From CAYNYM01 sp049366815 (GTDB lineage Bacteria > Desulfobacterota > DSM-4660 > Desulfatiglandales > HGW-15), in NCBI GenBank assembly GCA_049366815.1, contig JBMNCO010000066.1, positions 1-14,125 of the forward strand: a stretch of DNA of 14,125 nucleotides, read 5' to 3'. The stretch's first letter is position 1. Each line of letters starts with the position of its first letter. The notes under the pieces are model-generated. The model was not told where the DNA came from. It saw only the letters and a list, made by a program, of their open reading frames with translations, and made no database searches. Position numbers and translations under genes: made by a program. Shown here piece by piece: positions 6,939 to 13,944 of this stretch.

Positions 6939-7279
6939 AAGGCCTGTGCAATCTGCCTTCCAGTAATCTATTACACCCTCAGTGAGGGGTTGTTGTAAAG
7001 GCGTTTTGAAATGGGATATGGTCTTTGTTTAAAAAAAACAGCCTGGACTTTTTATGCAACAATCATCCAAAGTTAAGCATGATTCTTTATCATCACGGTT
7101 TGCTTTTGACAACCCCAAAACATTCCCCATGAATCACCATCAACGGCTCACATGTCCCGCAGCACCTCGCGGGATTGCCCTTTATCGCTCCCTCCTGCCT
7201 GGAAGGTCATGCCTTACGGGCCCGAGGCCTGGTGTCCAGGGCGGATACAGCCTGAGGTCGTCACTATTCTACGTCCGGT
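6939..7279. other. Intergenic region between mlaE and ldcA, no gene seen
   Basis: 341 bp with no reading frame that resembles a protein. It holds the mlaE promoter candidate at its left side, an ATGAT/ATCAT dyad (7079-7083/7089-7093), and two small GC-rich hairpins: TCCCGC/GCGGGA (7155-7160/7169-7174) and CCTGG/CCAGG (7228-7232/7236-7240). Neither hairpin is followed by a T-run on the minus strand, so I do not call a terminator for the ldcA operon. Positions 7141-7260 are as GC-rich as the genes and could be a decayed remnant, but no homology is recognisable. Confidence 0.6.
6970..6999 (-). promoter_or_regulatory. Candidate promoter of the mla operon with a dyad in the spacer
   Basis: On the minus strand TTTACA (6994-6999) and TGTAAT (6970-6975), each 5 of 6 to the sigma-70 consensus, are separated by 18 bp and end 31 bp before the mlaE ATG. 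The spacer contains an odd-centred perfect palindrome, CCCTCAGTGAGGG on the plus strand (6976-6988), in a position where a bound repressor or activator would affect RNA polymerase. This is inference from sequence only. Confidence 0.5.
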
Positions 7280-8182
7280 TTAAGACGAGATACCGGTTTC
7301 TATGATTGAAAGGGACATACTGTGGGTGTCAAGAAGGGCTTCAACGCCCAAAGGAAGGGACAGGTTCTCAACACCGTGGCCCAAGGGCAGGCCGCCGAGG
7401 ATGGGGATGTCGGAATCAGACAGGGTCTCATCCAGCAGCCGGTAAATTGCATGGGGATCGCCGCAATCCAGGAAATCTCCGGCGATCACACCCGCCAACC
7501 CTTCAAGCAGACCACTCAGTCTGAGTTGGGTCAGCATCCTGTCGATCCGGTACAGGGGCTCGCCCCGATCTTCAAGGAAAAGGACAGCCCCTTTGAGTGA
7601 GGGCATGAAAGGGGTCCCGATAAGATGGCATATCATGCAGAGGTTGCCTCCCAGGATGACGCCTCGTGCCCGACCCTCCCTGACGATCGTCTTTCCGGAA
7701 AAATCATATTGAAAGGGACGATCCGATGAGACGAGATCAAGGAGACTATCCAGATTGCCGCGGCCGTTTTCCGCGAGGCCTTTGATCATAGGCCCGTGGA
7801 TCGTCACCATGCGCGTCTTCGCATAGATGGCCCAGTGAAGCGCTGTGATGTCACTATAACCAACGAATATCTTGGGGTTCTTCCGGATGACTTCAAAATC
7901 GATCCCATGCAGGAGCCTCAGGGTGCCATACCCGCCACGCGCACAAATAACCGCCTTTATTTCCCGGTTTTCAAACATGGCATGGAATTCCCGGAGTCGG
8001 GTTTCGTCATCCCCTGCCAGATAATCCCGCTGTGCATAAAGGTCTGGAGACAGGATGACCCTGAAACCCCTCGCCTCCAGCAGCGCGATGCCGGCATGAA
8101 GCTCCGACGGCGTCACGGGCCCTGCCGGTGCAATGACGCCGATGCTATCCCCGGTCTTTAATGCGGGGACCCTGATGGTCAC
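7280..8182 (-). CDS. ldcA: LD-carboxypeptidase (muramoyltetrapeptide carboxypeptidase, peptidase family S66)
   Basis: Cuts the L,D bond that releases the terminal D-Ala from tetrapeptide muropeptides during cell-wall recycling, acting in the cytoplasm. The 300-aa product shows the family layout. The N-terminal domain starts DSIGVIAPAGP, followed by ARGGYGTLRLL and the nucleophile in VGYSD (Ser110). The C-terminal domain has GVILGGNL, Glu204 in LFLEDRGE and His269 in LPLGHG, completing a Ser-Glu-His triad. The start is GTG 8182, overlapping the coaX stop by 4 bp (GTGA), with AGAGGA 4 nt upstream. It is the last gene of the ftsH-folP-coaX-ldcA operon. Some S66 members (MccF type) instead inactivate microcin C; the operon context favours muropeptide recycling. 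Confidence 0.93.
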   Translation of the reverse strand: MTIRVPALKTGDSIGVIAPAGPVTPSELHAGIALLEARGFRVILSPDLYAQRDYLAGDDETRLREFHAMFENREIKAVICARGGYGTLRLLHGIDFEVIRKNPKIFVGYSDITALHWAIYAKTRMVTIHGPMIKGLAENGRGNLDSLLDLVSSDRPFQYDFSGKTIVREGRARGVILGGNLCMICHLIGTPFMPSLKGAVLFLEDRGEPLYRIDRMLTQLRLSGLLEGLAGVIAGDFLDCGDPHAIYRLLDETLSDSDIPILGGLPLGHGVENLSLPLGVEALLDTHSMSLSIIETGISS

Positions 8183-8946
8183 TGATTCCTCTTGTAAATG
8201 ATCATGAGTCCTTCGAGTGTCAAGTCTTCTTCTACGCGATCAATGGTCTCCGATACTTCGCATATGAGGGGCGCAAGCCCTCCCGTTGCGACGACCATCG
8301 GATCCTGCCCCATTTCCTTCTTGATTCTCCGGACAATGCCGTCCACAAGACCCGCATACCCGTAAATGATACCCACATTCATGCTGCTGACGGTGTCCTT
8401 GGCGATCACGTTCTTTGGTTTGGCAAAGATCTCCACCCTCGGGAGCTTTGAAGCCTTCTGAAAAAGGGCCTCGCAGGAGATGACGACCCCCGGTGAAATG
8501 GCCCCGCCGATATAGGCCCCGTCCTCGGAAACGCAATCAAAGGTCGTGGCTGTGCCGAAATCTATGACCACGAGGGCCTTGTGGTATTTCTCGTAGGCCG
8601 CCACGGCATTGACGATGCGATCCGCCCCCACCTCTTTGGGATTGTCATAATGGATCGGCATCCCTGTCTGGGTATCATGTCCGACGATCAGGGGCGTCAC
8701 GTTAAAATACCGTTTGGAGAAGTCCTCCAGTGTCATCAACAGGGGAGGCACCACACTGGAAATGATGATTGCGGTGACATCCTCCAGTTTGAAATTGGAC
8801 GTTCTGAAAAGATTGTTCATCAGGATGCCCAGTTCATCGGCGGTAATATCCCTTTCCGTCCTGATTCTCCAGTGTTTCAGAACTTTTTCTCCGTCAGTGA
8901 CACCCCACACGATATTCGTGTTTCCCACATCGATACAAAATAACAA
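8179..8946 (-). CDS. coaX: Type III pantothenate kinase
   Basis: Phosphorylates pantothenate with ATP, the first step of coenzyme A synthesis, in the cytoplasm. The 255-aa product has the ASKHA-fold motifs of the CoaX family: IDVGNTN at residues 5-11 (phosphate binding), EVGADRIVNA with the catalytic Asp109, GTATTFDCV (131-139) and GGAISPG (147-153), and a late ATGGLA. The start is TTG 8946: it puts the first motif exactly where family proteins begin (MLFCIDVGNTN), and AAAGGG lies 7 nt upstream. An ATG 5 bp further upstream is out of frame. It lies 31 bp after folP, and its stop overlaps the ldcA start. Type III kinases are not feedback-inhibited by CoA and need a monovalent cation (family knowledge). 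Confidence 0.95.
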   Translation of the reverse strand: MLFCIDVGNTNIVWGVTDGEKVLKHWRIRTERDITADELGILMNNLFRTSNFKLEDVTAIIISSVVPPLLMTLEDFSKRYFNVTPLIVGHDTQTGMPIHYDNPKEVGADRIVNAVAAYEKYHKALVVIDFGTATTFDCVSEDGAYIGGAISPGVVISCEALFQKASKLPRVEIFAKPKNVIAKDTVSSMNVGIIYGYAGLVDGIVRRIKKEMGQDPMVVATGGLAPLICEVSETIDRVEEDLTLEGLMIIYKRNQ

Positions 8947-8977
8947 TTCATCGCCCTTTCGTGTCTGGATTCATTTG

Positions 8978-9850
8978 TCATTCAGGTGTGACGCGGCCCC
9001 TCTTGATCGCATCAATGACCTTGACCGTCTCCACCGCCATTTTCACATTGTGGACCCTTATGATATGGGCCCCGTTCATTGCCGCAGCGGCAACCGTGGC
9101 CATCGTGCCGACGTCCCTCTCTCCGGGCACCCTGTCAAGAAGGCGCCCGATAAAGGCCTTGTTGGAAGTCCCCACCAGGAGGGGCATCCCCAATTCCTTG
9201 AAACGCCGCAGGTGCTTGAGGATCATCAGGTTGTGGTCAAAGGTCTTGCCGAAACCGATTCCAGGATCCACAACGATCATGTCCCTCGCGACACCGCCCG
9301 TTTCGGCCCGGTTCGCCGCATCCCTCAGAAAATCGCAGATCTCGGCGATCAGGTCACCATACACGGGATTCTCCTGCATGTTCTTCGGCCTGCCCTTCAT
9401 ATGCATGAGGATGACAGGGACGCCCGCCTGCGCGGCCACCGCCGTAATATCCGGGTCAAATCGCAAGGCACTGATGTCATTGATGATGGATGCACCCGCA
9501 TGGAGGGCCTGCCTGGCGACTTCAGCCTTTAGGGTGTCGATACTGATGGGAACATCCGTCAACCCCCTCAGCCGCTCGATGACCGGGATGACCCGATCCA
9601 GCTCCTCCTGAAGAGGAATCTCCTCAGAATAGGGCCGCGTGGACTCACCCCCCACGTCAATGATGTCCGCCCCGTCCCGCACCATGTCAAGTGCATGTCT
9701 CAGGGCCTTTTCCCTGTCAAAAAAAAGACCTCCGTCAGAAAACGAGTCCGGGGTGACGTTCAAGACACCCATCACATACGTTTTCCGACCGAGGTCCATC
9801 CGGTGATCAGACCACTGCAGGACGAAACTCTGCGCCTCCGGGCCGGTCAA
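8978..9850 (-). CDS. folP: Dihydropteroate synthase
   Basis: Joins 7,8-dihydropterin pyrophosphate and p-aminobenzoate in folate synthesis; it is the sulfonamide target. The 290-aa TIM barrel shows MGVLNVTPDSFSDGG (27-41), DVGGESTRP (65-73), PISIDT with Asp105, IINDISAL (122-129) and DPGIGFGK (195-202). Loop 7 reads GTSNKAFIG, with Ser229 and Lys231 kept but Asn230 where Arg is usual, and the C-terminus has IIRVHNV. The start is TTG 9850, overlapping the ftsH stop (TTGA). GGAGG lies 4 nt upstream, and the 26 residues before the first motif match the normal N-terminal strand. It is second in the ftsH-folP-coaX-ldcA operon; ftsH-folP adjacency is common in bacteria. Confidence 0.96.
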   Translation of the reverse strand: MTGPEAQSFVLQWSDHRMDLGRKTYVMGVLNVTPDSFSDGGLFFDREKALRHALDMVRDGADIIDVGGESTRPYSEEIPLQEELDRVIPVIERLRGLTDVPISIDTLKAEVARQALHAGASIINDISALRFDPDITAVAAQAGVPVILMHMKGRPKNMQENPVYGDLIAEICDFLRDAANRAETGGVARDMIVVDPGIGFGKTFDHNLMILKHLRRFKELGMPLLVGTSNKAFIGRLLDRVPGERDVGTMATVAAAAMNGAHIIRVHNVKMAVETVKVIDAIKRGRVTPE

Positions 9851-11670
9851 GATGCCTCCGCCTCCGCAACACCCTCCTCTTTCGGGGAACCGTCCTGACC
9901 CATGATTTTGTCGATATCCTTGGTGTCCAGGGTCTCCTTTTCCAGGAGGGCCTCGGCCATCCGGTGCAGGGTATCCAGATTTTCCCGGATCAATTGAACC
10001 GTCTTATTGTAAGAACCCGTGACGATGTTCCTGACCTCTTCGTCGATCTTCTGGGCCGTCATTTCGCTGTAATCCCTGTGCTGGCTTATCTCACGTCCCA
10101 GAAAGATCTGTTCGTCCTTTTTGCCGAATGTCAGGGGTCCGAGGTTTTCGCTCATGCCATATTCACAGACCATCCTCCTGGCCATTTCAGAGGCCCGTTC
10201 GATATCATTCCCCGCACCGGTGGTCTGCATATTCAGCACGATTTCTTCCGCGGCCCGGCCTCCCATGAAAATGCAGATATTGTTCAGCAGGTAGTCTTTC
10301 GGATAGGTATGTTTTTCATCCACAGGCAACTGCTGGGTCAGACCGAGGGCCCTACCCCGGGGAATAATCGTCACCTTGTGGATGGGATCCGCCCCGGGAA
10401 GGAGTCTGGCCACAAGGGTGTGCCCCGCCTCGTGATAGGCCGTCGTCCGCTTTTCCTCATCAGTGATGATCATACTCCTGCGCTCGGCCCCCATCATGAC
10501 CTTGTCCTTGGCATCCTCCAGGTCGGTCATCTCCACCCGGTCCTTCCCGCGCCGCGCGGCCATGAGGGCGGCCTCATTGACCATGTTTTCCAGATCGGCG
10601 CCCGTAAACCCCGGAGTCCCCCTGGCAAGGGTGTGGATGCTCACGTTCTCATCCAAAATCGTCTTTCGCACGTGCACCTTGAGGATCCCCTCTCTGCCCT
10701 TGATGTCCGGTACAGGAACCACCACCTGCCTGTCAAAACGCCCAGGCCTCAGGAGAGCAGGATCCAGGACGTCGGGCCGGTTCGTGGCCGAGATAAGGAT
10801 GACCCCCTCATTGGATTCGAAACCGTCCATTTCCACGAGGAGCTGGTTGAGGGTCTGTTCCCGCTCATCATGGCCTCCACCGAGTCCCGCCCCTCTGTGA
10901 CGTCCGACCGCATCGATTTCGTCGATAAATATGATACACGGGGCATTCTTTTTGCCCTGCACAAAGAGATCCCGCACCCTCGAAGCGCCGACCCCCACGA
11001 ACATTTCGACAAAGTCAGAGCCGCTGATACTGAAAAAGGGGACTCCGGCCTCTCCTGCAATGGCCCTCGCCAACAGGGTCTTCCCGGTCCCAGGGGATCC
11101 CACCAGGAGGACGCCTTTCGGAATCCTCCCGCCTAACCTTGTGAATTTCTTGGGATCCCTGAGAAATTCGATGATTTCATAGAGCTCTTCCTTGGCCTCG
11201 TCAATACCGGCCACATCTTCAAAGGTCACCTTTTCCTGGCCGTCCGTCATGAGTCTGGCGCGGCTCTTCCCAAAGGACAGGGCCTTGCCGCCCCCGACCT
11301 GCATCTGTCGCATAAAGAAGATCCAGACACCGATGAGGAGCAACATGGGAACCCAGTTGAGAAGGACACTAAACCAGGGCGAATCCTCCGGAGGCTTCGC
11401 AGATATCTTCACGTTTTTGGCCCTTAAGAGGGTAATCAGCTCCGGGTCTTCAGGGGCATAGGTCTTGAATAAACCCTGTGGAGACATGCCTGTAATATTG
11501 TCTCCTTGAATGACGACTTCACTGACACTGCCGCTCTCCACCATGCTGAGAAATTCACTGTAACTTACCGGTAACTTGCCCCTCTCATCGGTTCTGAAGA
11601 TCTGGAACAACATGACCATCATCAGACTGATGACCAACCACAAAGCAAGGTTTTTATAAAAAGGGTTCAA
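9847..11670 (-). CDS. ftsH: ATP-dependent zinc metalloprotease FtsH
   Basis: Membrane-bound AAA+ protease (607 aa) that extracts and degrades misassembled membrane proteins and short-lived regulators. Seen: TM1 at residues 7-25, a periplasmic domain to about 97, and TM2 at about 102-120. The AAA module has Walker A GSPGTGKT (191-198), Walker B IIFIDEID (246-253), pore loop MFVGVGAS and arginine fingers in RPGRFDR. The zinc site is HEAGH (413-417). The C-terminus ends in a short acidic tail. The start is TTG 11670 (MNPFYKN, typical of the family) with GGAGG 8 nt upstream; no in-frame ATG would preserve TM1. It is the first gene of a four-gene operon, and its stop overlaps the folP start. A TATAAT at 11702-11707 is the best promoter element seen. 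Confidence 0.97.
   Translation of the reverse strand: MNPFYKNLALWLVISLMMVMLFQIFRTDERGKLPVSYSEFLSMVESGSVSEVVIQGDNITGMSPQGLFKTYAPEDPELITLLRAKNVKISAKPPEDSPWFSVLLNWVPMLLLIGVWIFFMRQMQVGGGKALSFGKSRARLMTDGQEKVTFEDVAGIDEAKEELYEIIEFLRDPKKFTRLGGRIPKGVLLVGSPGTGKTLLARAIAGEAGVPFFSISGSDFVEMFVGVGASRVRDLFVQGKKNAPCIIFIDEIDAVGRHRGAGLGGGHDEREQTLNQLLVEMDGFESNEGVILISATNRPDVLDPALLRPGRFDRQVVVPVPDIKGREGILKVHVRKTILDENVSIHTLARGTPGFTGADLENMVNEAALMAARRGKDRVEMTDLEDAKDKVMMGAERRSMIITDEEKRTTAYHEAGHTLVARLLPGADPIHKVTIIPRGRALGLTQQLPVDEKHTYPKDYLLNNICIFMGGRAAEEIVLNMQTTGAGNDIERASEMARRMVCEYGMSENLGPLTFGKKDEQIFLGREISQHRDYSEMTAQKIDEEVRNIVTGSYNKTVQLIRENLDTLHRMAEALLEKETLDTKDIDKIMGQDGSPKEEGVAEAEAS
9855..9859 (-). promoter_or_regulatory. 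Ribosome binding site of folP
   Basis: GGAGG on the minus strand, 4 nt before TTG 9850, inside the last codons of ftsH. It supports the non-ATG start and translational coupling. Confidence 0.65.
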
Positions 11671-11678
11671 ATGCAGGA

Positions 11679-11683
11679 CCTCC
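11679..11683 (-). promoter_or_regulatory. Ribosome binding site of ftsH
   Basis: GGAGG on the minus strand with 8-nt spacing to TTG 11670. It fixes the non-ATG start. Confidence 0.7.
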
Positions 11684-11701
11684 GATATAATTTAAATATT
11701 A

Positions 11702-11707
11702 ATTATA
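11702..11707 (-). promoter_or_regulatory. Possible -10 element upstream of ftsH
   Basis: A perfect TATAAT on the minus strand, 31 bp before the ftsH start codon. No good -35 hexamer is found at 16-18 bp, and the stretch is generally A+T-rich, so this may be chance. Confidence 0.35.
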
Positions 11708-11933
11708 AGGATATTTTCGGAAAATACTATCCCTACCTTAAAAATTTTTGTGAGACATGCCATTGGACAAACGTAGGGCGCTCCGAGGAAAGACCTGGCG
11801 TTGACCGATTCGGATCTGAAAATATGCCACAATCCAGGTGGGTTGCTCTGACACCTAACATACCATTGATTTTTTTGGCATCATATTTGCTTTATTTCAT
11901 CAATCTCAACACAAAATTCAAACGAAATTTTTG

Positions 11934-12105
11934 AAAAAAACGTAACACTTTAGCACGGTGAAAAGTTAGAAAAGAAATCATGCACCTTTTTACGTTCCAA
12001 AGCTCCCGGGGTGGTCTTTTGTGCGTCCTCCCCGTAGTCACTTCACAAAAGGAGCTCAATTTCCACGCCACGCAGTTATCGGAAAGGGCTAAATACATAC
12101 AAAAA
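11934..12105 (+). repeat. Dispersed intergenic repeat, copy 3, with a ~75-nt internal insert
   Basis: The left end (an A-run, then GTAACACTTTAGC at 11942-11954) and the right end (CAGTTATCGGAAAGGGCTAA, then ATACATACAAAAA, 12073-12105) match copy 2 with few changes, in the same order and orientation. Between AAATCATG (ending 11982) and the right part, about 75 nt are present that copy 2 lacks. The insert has its own inverted repeats, CTTTTGTG (12016-12023) with CACAAAAG (12044-12051) and AGCTCC (12000-12006 region) with GGAGCT (12051-12056). CGGGG/CCCCG (12007-12011/12030-12034) offers an alternative pairing. The left arm reads TTTAGCACGGT, so it pairs less well with AAAGGGCTAAA than in copy 2. 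Confidence 0.8.
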
Positions 12106-12307
12106 CAAATTTCGGTACATTCTTTAAAAAAAGCGCAGGAGGGTTATAGCAAAGGAACACTCGGCATATAGAGCGAGGATTTCTTACAATACGAGTTATT
12201 AATGGTCTCATAATTGTCGCTACAACTTTCCATAAATTTCTCAGGACATTTCTTTCTCAAAGGGACAGATTGGTCCTCTTTATGAAAAATGAGCAATGGC
12301 ATATTTC

Positions 12308-12322
12308 ATAGACAGTGTCTAT
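12308..12322. promoter_or_regulatory. Operator-like palindrome 1 upstream of the glycosyltransferase
   Basis: ATAGACAGTGTCTAT is a perfect 7+1+7 palindrome, about 130 bp before the start codon. Odd-centred dyads of this size are typical of repressor sites; no regulator can be named. Confidence 0.35.
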
Positions 12323-12346
12323 CCAATTTAGGAACTATCAATAACA

Positions 12347-12359
12347 TACATAATATGTA
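12347..12359. promoter_or_regulatory. Operator-like palindrome 2 upstream of the glycosyltransferase
   Basis: TACATAATATGTA is a perfect 6+1+6 palindrome, 38 bp centre to centre from the first dyad. It is A+T-rich, so chance is a real alternative. Confidence 0.3.
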
Positions 12360-12450
12360 GATTAAAAAGCGAATGTATTTCAACCATTGAGGCAAACAGT
12401 CCAAGTATCAGGCTTCACAGCCAATCTTATCTTCCAAAAAAGAGGCAAAA

Positions 12451-13944
12451 ATGAAAATTCTGATGACAAATATCCAATTAACAGGATTCACTGGAAGTGA
12501 AATTTTTACTTACACGATTGCTGACATGTTACGGAAAAACAACTTTGAAATCGTGGTCTATTCAAAATTGATCGGAAAGCTCATGCCCCTTTTCCGTGAA
12601 ATCGGAGTCAACGTTGTTAACGATCTCACAACAATTCGCAATAACAATTTCGATGTCGCACATGTACATCACAATATCAATGCGTTGGAGGTAAGATATC
12701 ATTTTCGTGATTTGCCCATTGTATTCCTTTCCCATGGGGTTTTACCCTTTCTCGAGCAACCTCCTAATATCGATATAGGCATATCTAAATTCCTTGCGGT
12801 AAGCGAGGAAGTCAAAGATAGCCTAGTCCAAAAAAGTATCAATGGAAAAGATATAAAAATTCTGAGAAATATGGTGGATTCTACTAAATTTTTTCCTTAT
12901 CGAAAAATAAATAATTTTCCGAGGAAAGCATTAATTTTAAGTTATAAAATCGACGATAAAAAAGTTGAAATCATCATTAAGGCCTGCAAAAAACTTAAAA
13001 TCGAATACCAATTTGTCGGAGGAAGATTCGGAGTAGTGCCACAGTCTTCACTGCCATACTATATCAATAGCGCTGACATTGTATTTTCTTTAGGTAGAGG
13101 TGTTATAGAATCAATGATGTGCGGAAGAATTCCAATAGTCTACGACCATCTTGGAGGTGACGGCATGGTTACGCCTGATAACATCAAAGAGATGATGAAT
13201 TGCAACTTTTCCGGTAGAAAATATGGAATTGAATTCACTGATGAGCTGCTTGTTGATGAAATTTGCAAATATAGAAGTGAAAATGGCGCTATATTAAGAA
13301 AAATGGCGTTAGAATATTTCGACGCAAAAAATCAGATAGATTATTTGATGAGCATATATGATGAAGTCCAGCAGAATCGTCCTGCGCCGATGAGTAAACC
13401 GAATGAGGAACTTTTAGATTTCTTTATTAATTCTGTTAAGGAAATTTATATACGAACTTTCTATTTTGCTAGGGCGAATTCAATGCTCACGGAGCAAAGG
13501 ACTTCTCCACCGAAAATAATTCTAGAACAAAAGGTTCGAGAGATTGAAGTTCTTTTCAATAAGGGCCGCATCGATGAGGCCGAAAATCTGACAAGGCAAA
13601 TTCTTAAAGAGACGCCAGATGACCTGAATATGATTAATGATCTTGCAGTAATTCTTTGGAAAACGGGAAGAAAATATGAGGCTCTTAAAGAACTTCAAAA
13701 GGCTATGGAAATCTCTCCTGGCAATAAAGATATCATCTGGAATCTGGGGCAGTTTATGCTTGAATTGGGGCGGACAAGCGATGCATTGACTATTTACAAA
13801 AATTATCTAACTAATCATCCAGATGATAATGAGGTTCAAGAAGCCCTCGTTGCCTTTCAGGAGTTTGAAAATAAGGCTAAATCTTCCTTCACTGATGAGG
13901 CCCCTGGGGACAAAAATCTTAAGCAGGCAATTGGAGCTCTGTAG
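12451..13944 (+). CDS. GT-B-like glycosyltransferase with C-terminal TPR repeats
   Basis: Probable cytoplasmic glycosyltransferase (497 aa); donor and acceptor are unknown. The N-terminal half starts MKILMTNIQLTGFTGSEIFT, followed by YTIADMLRKNNFEIVVYSK, the glycine-rich loop and helix of GT4-like enzymes. Later come FDVAHVHHN and VFLSHGV, then FLAVSEEVKDSL. The second Rossmann part has ADIVFSLGRGVIESMMCGRI followed by PIVYDHLGGDGMV (residues 209-240), the GT4 donor-binding pattern with Glu220 in VIESM. Residues ~366-459 form two to three TPR units (KGRIDEAENLTRQILKETPD; GRKYEALKELQKAMEISPGN; GRTSDALTIYKNYLTNHPDD). No membrane segment or signal is seen. AGAGG precedes the ATG by 5 nt. Base composition is clearly more A+T-rich than the rest of the window, with many AAA and ATA codons, suggesting a surface-polysaccharide or transferred gene. 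Confidence 0.82.
   Translation: MKILMTNIQLTGFTGSEIFTYTIADMLRKNNFEIVVYSKLIGKLMPLFREIGVNVVNDLTTIRNNNFDVAHVHHNINALEVRYHFRDLPIVFLSHGVLPFLEQPPNIDIGISKFLAVSEEVKDSLVQKSINGKDIKILRNMVDSTKFFPYRKINNFPRKALILSYKIDDKKVEIIIKACKKLKIEYQFVGGRFGVVPQSSLPYYINSADIVFSLGRGVIESMMCGRIPIVYDHLGGDGMVTPDNIKEMMNCNFSGRKYGIEFTDELLVDEICKYRSENGAILRKMALEYFDAKNQIDYLMSIYDEVQQNRPAPMSKPNEELLDFFINSVKEIYIRTFYFARANSMLTEQRTSPPKIILEQKVREIEVLFNKGRIDEAENLTRQILKETPDDLNMINDLAVILWKTGRKYEALKELQKAMEISPGNKDIIWNLGQFMLELGRTSDALTIYKNYLTNHPDDNEVQEALVAFQEFENKAKSSFTDEAPGDKNLKQAIGAL

Larger units (their letters stand above)
11671..12450. other. A+T-rich intergenic region between ftsH and the glycosyltransferase
   Basis: 780 bp between divergent genes. 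From the left it holds the ftsH leader (11671-11710), about 220 bp with no recognisable feature, and repeat copy 3 (11934-12105). A further ~345 bp of plain leader follows, with two odd-centred palindromes and the glycosyltransferase ribosome site (AGAGG, 12441-12445). Short open frames here (11671-11934, 11980-12171) have no protein-like features. Confidence 0.7.

Noticed and set aside
7106..7111. TTGACA on the plus strand as a promoter -35
   Set aside because: No plausible -10 at the right distance, and no plus-strand gene follows.
7155..7240. Two GC-rich hairpins as terminators of the ldcA operon
   Set aside because: Neither stem is followed by a run of T on the minus strand, and both are short.
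7054..7305. 83-aa open frame in the mlaE-ldcA gap
   Set aside because: No protein-like features, and it overlaps the end of ldcA on the opposite strand.
8714..9532. 272-aa open frame on the plus strand
   Set aside because: Antisense to coaX and folP, with no domain-like pattern.
9964..11136. 390-aa open frame on the plus strand
   Set aside because: Lies entirely antisense to ftsH, whose motifs are complete. The translation is rich in His, Arg and Pro, as expected for a shadow frame in GC-rich DNA.
11671..11934. 87-aa open frame beginning right next to the ftsH start
   Set aside because: No useful ribosome site, no recognisable motif, and composition like random A+T-rich DNA.
11980..12171. 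63-aa open frame over repeat copy 3
   Set aside because: It runs through the repeat and its insert. Copies 1 and 2 do not keep the frame, so it is not a conserved protein of the element.
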